From Peptococcaceae bacterium (GTDB taxonomy: Bacteria; Bacillota; Desulfotomaculia; Desulfotomaculales; UBA12532), in assembly GCA_003445475.1 (NCBI GenBank), contig DMDP01000067.1:1-7688 (forward strand): 7,688 nt of DNA. Reading direction: 5' to 3'. A model generated the notes under the pieces. The model searched no databases. It worked only from the letters and a program-made list of their open reading frames with translations, and had not been told where the DNA came from. How positions within the stretch are numbered: the stretch's first letter is position 1; the number at the start of each line of letters is the position of its first letter. This document shows positions 6,064 to 7,688 of this stretch, one piece after another. The position numbers were made by a program, and so were the translations under genes.

Positions 6064-6357
6064 GTGGCGTTATGGATACGGGAACAGGAAAACGGTGTAC
6101 TGTTTAAGGTGTACGTGCAGCCAAGGGCGGCCAAAAGCGAGATTGCCGGAGTCCGGGGGGACGCGGTCAAAATCAGGTTGACGGCGCCGCCTGTTGAGGG
6201 GCAGGCCAACCGCGCGCTCGTTCGTCTTCTCTCGGAGGTACTCGGCGTCGCGCCGCGGAACATAAACATTCTTAGCGGGGAAACGGCGCGCGCAAAAAAG
6301 GTGTCCGTGACCGGCAAAACCGCAGCCTGGGTGCTGGAGCGGCTACAAGTTGACTGA
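6064..6357 (+). CDS. yggU: DUF167/YggU-family protein
   Basis: This is a 97-aa protein of the DUF167 (YggU) family, small alpha/beta proteins of unknown biochemical function. Conserved features are the N-terminal strand VYVQPRAAKSEIAG, the block VKIRLTAPPVEGQANRALVRLLSEVLG and the later ILSGETARAKKVSV. The start is GTG with AGGTG at 6051-6055, 8 nt upstream. The nearby ATG at 6072 is out of frame. yggT and yggU are often neighbours (as in E. coli), which supports the calls of both. The last codons overlap the -35 box of the ileS promoter, so the gene ends exactly where the next transcription unit begins. Confidence 0.93.
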   Translation: MALWIREQENGVLFKVYVQPRAAKSEIAGVRGDAVKIRLTAPPVEGQANRALVRLLSEVLGVAPRNINILSGETARAKKVSVTGKTAAWVLERLQVD

Positions 6358-6378
6358 TCCTCGCTTCTTCAATATAAT
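6350..6378 (+). promoter_or_regulatory. Sigma-A-type promoter of the ileS T-box leader
   Basis: TTGACT (6350-6355, five of six matches to the -35 consensus) is separated by exactly 17 nt from a perfect TATAAT (6373-6378). Transcription should start near 6384-6386. The -35 box includes the last codons of the DUF167 gene. Confidence 0.88.
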
Positions 6379-6383
6379 AGGGC

Positions 6384-6634
6384 GAGAAAAACGGGGATAA
6401 GAAAACCGAGGACCGGGAAGAGTAGGCGTCCCGCTGGCCCACAGCGAACCCGGGGTGGTGCGAGCCGGGTGGTTATGGATGTCGAAAATCACCCGCGAGG
6501 TGCAGGCTGAACCAGGAGTAAGCCGTGCCGGTTTGCTGCCGTTATCAGCTAAAGAGGCCCTGCCGCCATACGGGCGGGCTATGAGGGTGGTACCGCGGGA
6601 ATAACCTCTCGTCCCTTTGGGCGAGGGGTTTTTT
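6384..6634 (+). ncRNA. T-box riboswitch leader, isoleucine type, upstream of ileS
   Basis: This leader senses the ratio of uncharged to charged tRNA and controls transcription into ileS. Stem I begins around GGGAAGAGTAG (6416-6426), typical of the kink-turn region. An arm, ACCCGG (6448-6453) with CCGGGT (6465-6470), lies at the distal part. The likely specifier codon is ATC at 6488-6490, in GAAAATCACC and followed by a purine, which matches Ile. The T-box sequence GGTGGTACCGCG is at 6586-6597. Its TGGT can pair with the ACCA end of tRNA-Ile, with the T facing an A discriminator base. GAGG (6583-6586) can pair with CCTC (6605-6608) to form the antiterminator, excluding the terminator at 6603-6634. 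The exact 5' limit is inferred from the promoter. Confidence 0.93.
6603..6634 (+). terminator. T-box-controlled intrinsic terminator before ileS
   Basis: AACCTCTCG (6603-6611) plus CCC (6613-6615) pairs with GGG plus CGAGGGGTT (6619-6630), with one bulged T at 6612 and a TTT loop, followed by TTTT. The 5' arm is shared with the antiterminator, so the two structures exclude each other. Binding of uncharged tRNA-Ile should favour read-through. Confidence 0.88.
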
Positions 6635-6663
6635 AATGAAGCACACATTCGAGGGGGGCCGTA

Positions 6664-7688
6664 ATGGATACCGTAAAGAACTATTCGGAGACGCTCAACC
6701 TGCCGCGCACCGACTTTCCTATGCGGGCTAATCTGCCGCAGCGGGAGCCCGAGATTTTAAGATTTTGGGATGAGATCGATATCTACCGCCTCGTGCAGCA
6801 AAAAACGTCTGGGCGGCGGCTGTTTATATTGCACGATGGACCGCCGTACGCCAACGGGCATATCCATTTGGGCCACGTTCTCAACAAGGTCTTAAAGGAT
6901 ATCATCGTTAAGTTTTACTCCATGAGCGGGTACGACGCGCCTTACGTCCCCGGTTGGGATACGCACGGCTTGCCCATCGAACAGCAAGCTATCAAAGAAC
7001 TGGGAATTGACCGTCACAAGATCGGGCCGGTGGAACTGAGGAAAAGGTGTCGTGATTACGCGTTAAAATTTGTCGATATCCAACGCGAGGAATTCAAACG
7101 GTTGGGCGTGCGCGGCGACTGGACCAACCCTTACCTGACATTGCAGCCGCACTTCGAAGCCAAGCAACTCGAAGTGTTCGGCCACATGGCGCGCAAAGGG
7201 TACATCTACAAGGGGCTTAAAGCGGTATACTGGTGTGCAACGTGCGAAACGGCCCTGGCCGATGCCGAGGTGGAGTACCAGGAGGCAAAGTCACCGGCGA
7301 TTTATGTGAAATTTGCCGTTGTCGACGGCAAGGGTACTTTGCCCACGGATAACACCTTTATCGTTATCTGGACGACCACGCCCTGGACGTTGCCGGCGAA
7401 CGTGGCCATCTGCCTGCATCCGGATTACACCTATCTTCTGGCTGCGGTAAACGGCGAGCGTTACCTGGTGGCGGAAGAACTGTGGCCTGCTTTTCTGGGG
7501 GTGCTGGGGACCGAACGGTGGCAGACCGTGGGCCGGTTTAAAGGGCAAGATCTAGAAGGAGTCATCTGCCGCCATCCGTTCGTGGCAGGCCGCAACTCGG
7601 TTGTGGTTCTGGACGAGTACGTTTCTCTGGAGCAGGGAACCGGTTGCGTGCATATCGCCCCCGGCCACGGCACCGAAGACTTTGAGAT
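6664..7688 (+). CDS. ileS: Isoleucyl-tRNA synthetase, N-terminal part (runs off the window)
   Basis: This is the N-terminal part of a cytoplasmic class I aminoacyl-tRNA synthetase that charges tRNA-Ile. The frame is open from ATG 6664 to the window edge, giving 341 codons of an expected total of about 920-930. The start has GAGGGGGG at 6651-6658, and the N terminus (YSETLNLPRTDFPMRANLPQREPEI) is that of Gram-positive IleS. The HIGH-type signature HLGH is at 68-71 within PPYANGHIHLGH, followed by VPGWDTHGLPIE. The CP1 editing domain begins here, with WTTTPWTLPAN from W236 and GTGCVHIAPGHGTEDFE from G325, including the conserved threonine-rich and acidic editing motifs. The KMSKS loop and tRNA-binding C terminus lie outside the window. 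The Ile-type T-box upstream supports the assignment independently. Confidence 0.97.
   Translation, partial: MDTVKNYSETLNLPRTDFPMRANLPQREPEILRFWDEIDIYRLVQQKTSGRRLFILHDGPPYANGHIHLGHVLNKVLKDIIVKFYSMSGYDAPYVPGWDTHGLPIEQQAIKELGIDRHKIGPVELRKRCRDYALKFVDIQREEFKRLGVRGDWTNPYLTLQPHFEAKQLEVFGHMARKGYIYKGLKAVYWCATCETALADAEVEYQEAKSPAIYVKFAVVDGKGTLPTDNTFIVIWTTTPWTLPANVAICLHPDYTYLLAAVNGERYLVAEELWPAFLGVLGTERWQTVGRFKGQDLEGVICRHPFVAGRNSVVVLDEYVSLEQGTGCVHIAPGHGTEDFE

Noticed and set aside
6343..6648. Minus-strand open frame over the T-box leader
   Set aside because: The sequence is explained by the promoter, T-box and terminator, and the translation has no known features.
1..7688. CRISPR, insertion sequence, toxin-antitoxin, phage or defence system
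   Set aside because: No repeat arrays, terminal inverted repeats, transposase or nuclease genes are visible. All genes belong to well-known core families, so no novel system is claimed.

Overview
The window is GC-rich, with every supported gene on the plus strand. Gene content and order suggest a Gram-positive bacterium of the Clostridia, most like the Peptococcaceae/Desulfotomaculum group. The evidence is a pgeF-yggS-sepF-yggT-ileS order related to the Bacillus ylmDEFG...ileS region, a T-box leader, strong Shine-Dalgarno sequences and frequent GTG/TTG starts. The lineage is inferred from this order and is not proven.

Layout: (1) 2-73, the last 23 codons of a pgeF/YfiH-type gene. (2) 73-3709, a phosphate-signalling block: PhoB/PhoP-type response regulator, PhoR-type histidine kinase, PstB ATPase and PhoU. 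The kinase start overlaps the regulator stop. The transporter partners pstS, pstC and pstA are not here. An intrinsic terminator follows phoU at 3745-3771. (3) 3793-6357, a housekeeping and cell-division block: yggS (PLP homeostasis), sepF (FtsZ anchor), proC (proline synthesis), yggT (small membrane protein) and a DUF167/YggU protein. (4) 6350-6634, a consensus sigma-A-type promoter overlapping the end of the DUF167 gene, followed by an isoleucine-type T-box leader (specifier AUC, T-box GGTGGTACCGCG, terminator). (5) 6664 to the window edge, the first 341 codons of ileS, which has no stop before the edge.

How they fit together: PhoR and PhoB form the two-component system, and PstB and PhoU are the elements that normally tell PhoR about phosphate supply. 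The pho block sits between pgeF and yggS, which are adjacent in Bacillus, so it appears to split a conserved division cluster. SepF and YggT are division-associated, YggS keeps PLP in balance, and ProC is metabolic. IleS has its own promoter and is controlled by uncharged tRNA-Ile. I found no CRISPR, mobile element, toxin-antitoxin or defence system and no clearly new multi-gene system. The points worth a second look are the position of the pho block, the orphan pstB, the phoU-yggS intergenic region, and the compact promoter/T-box arrangement.
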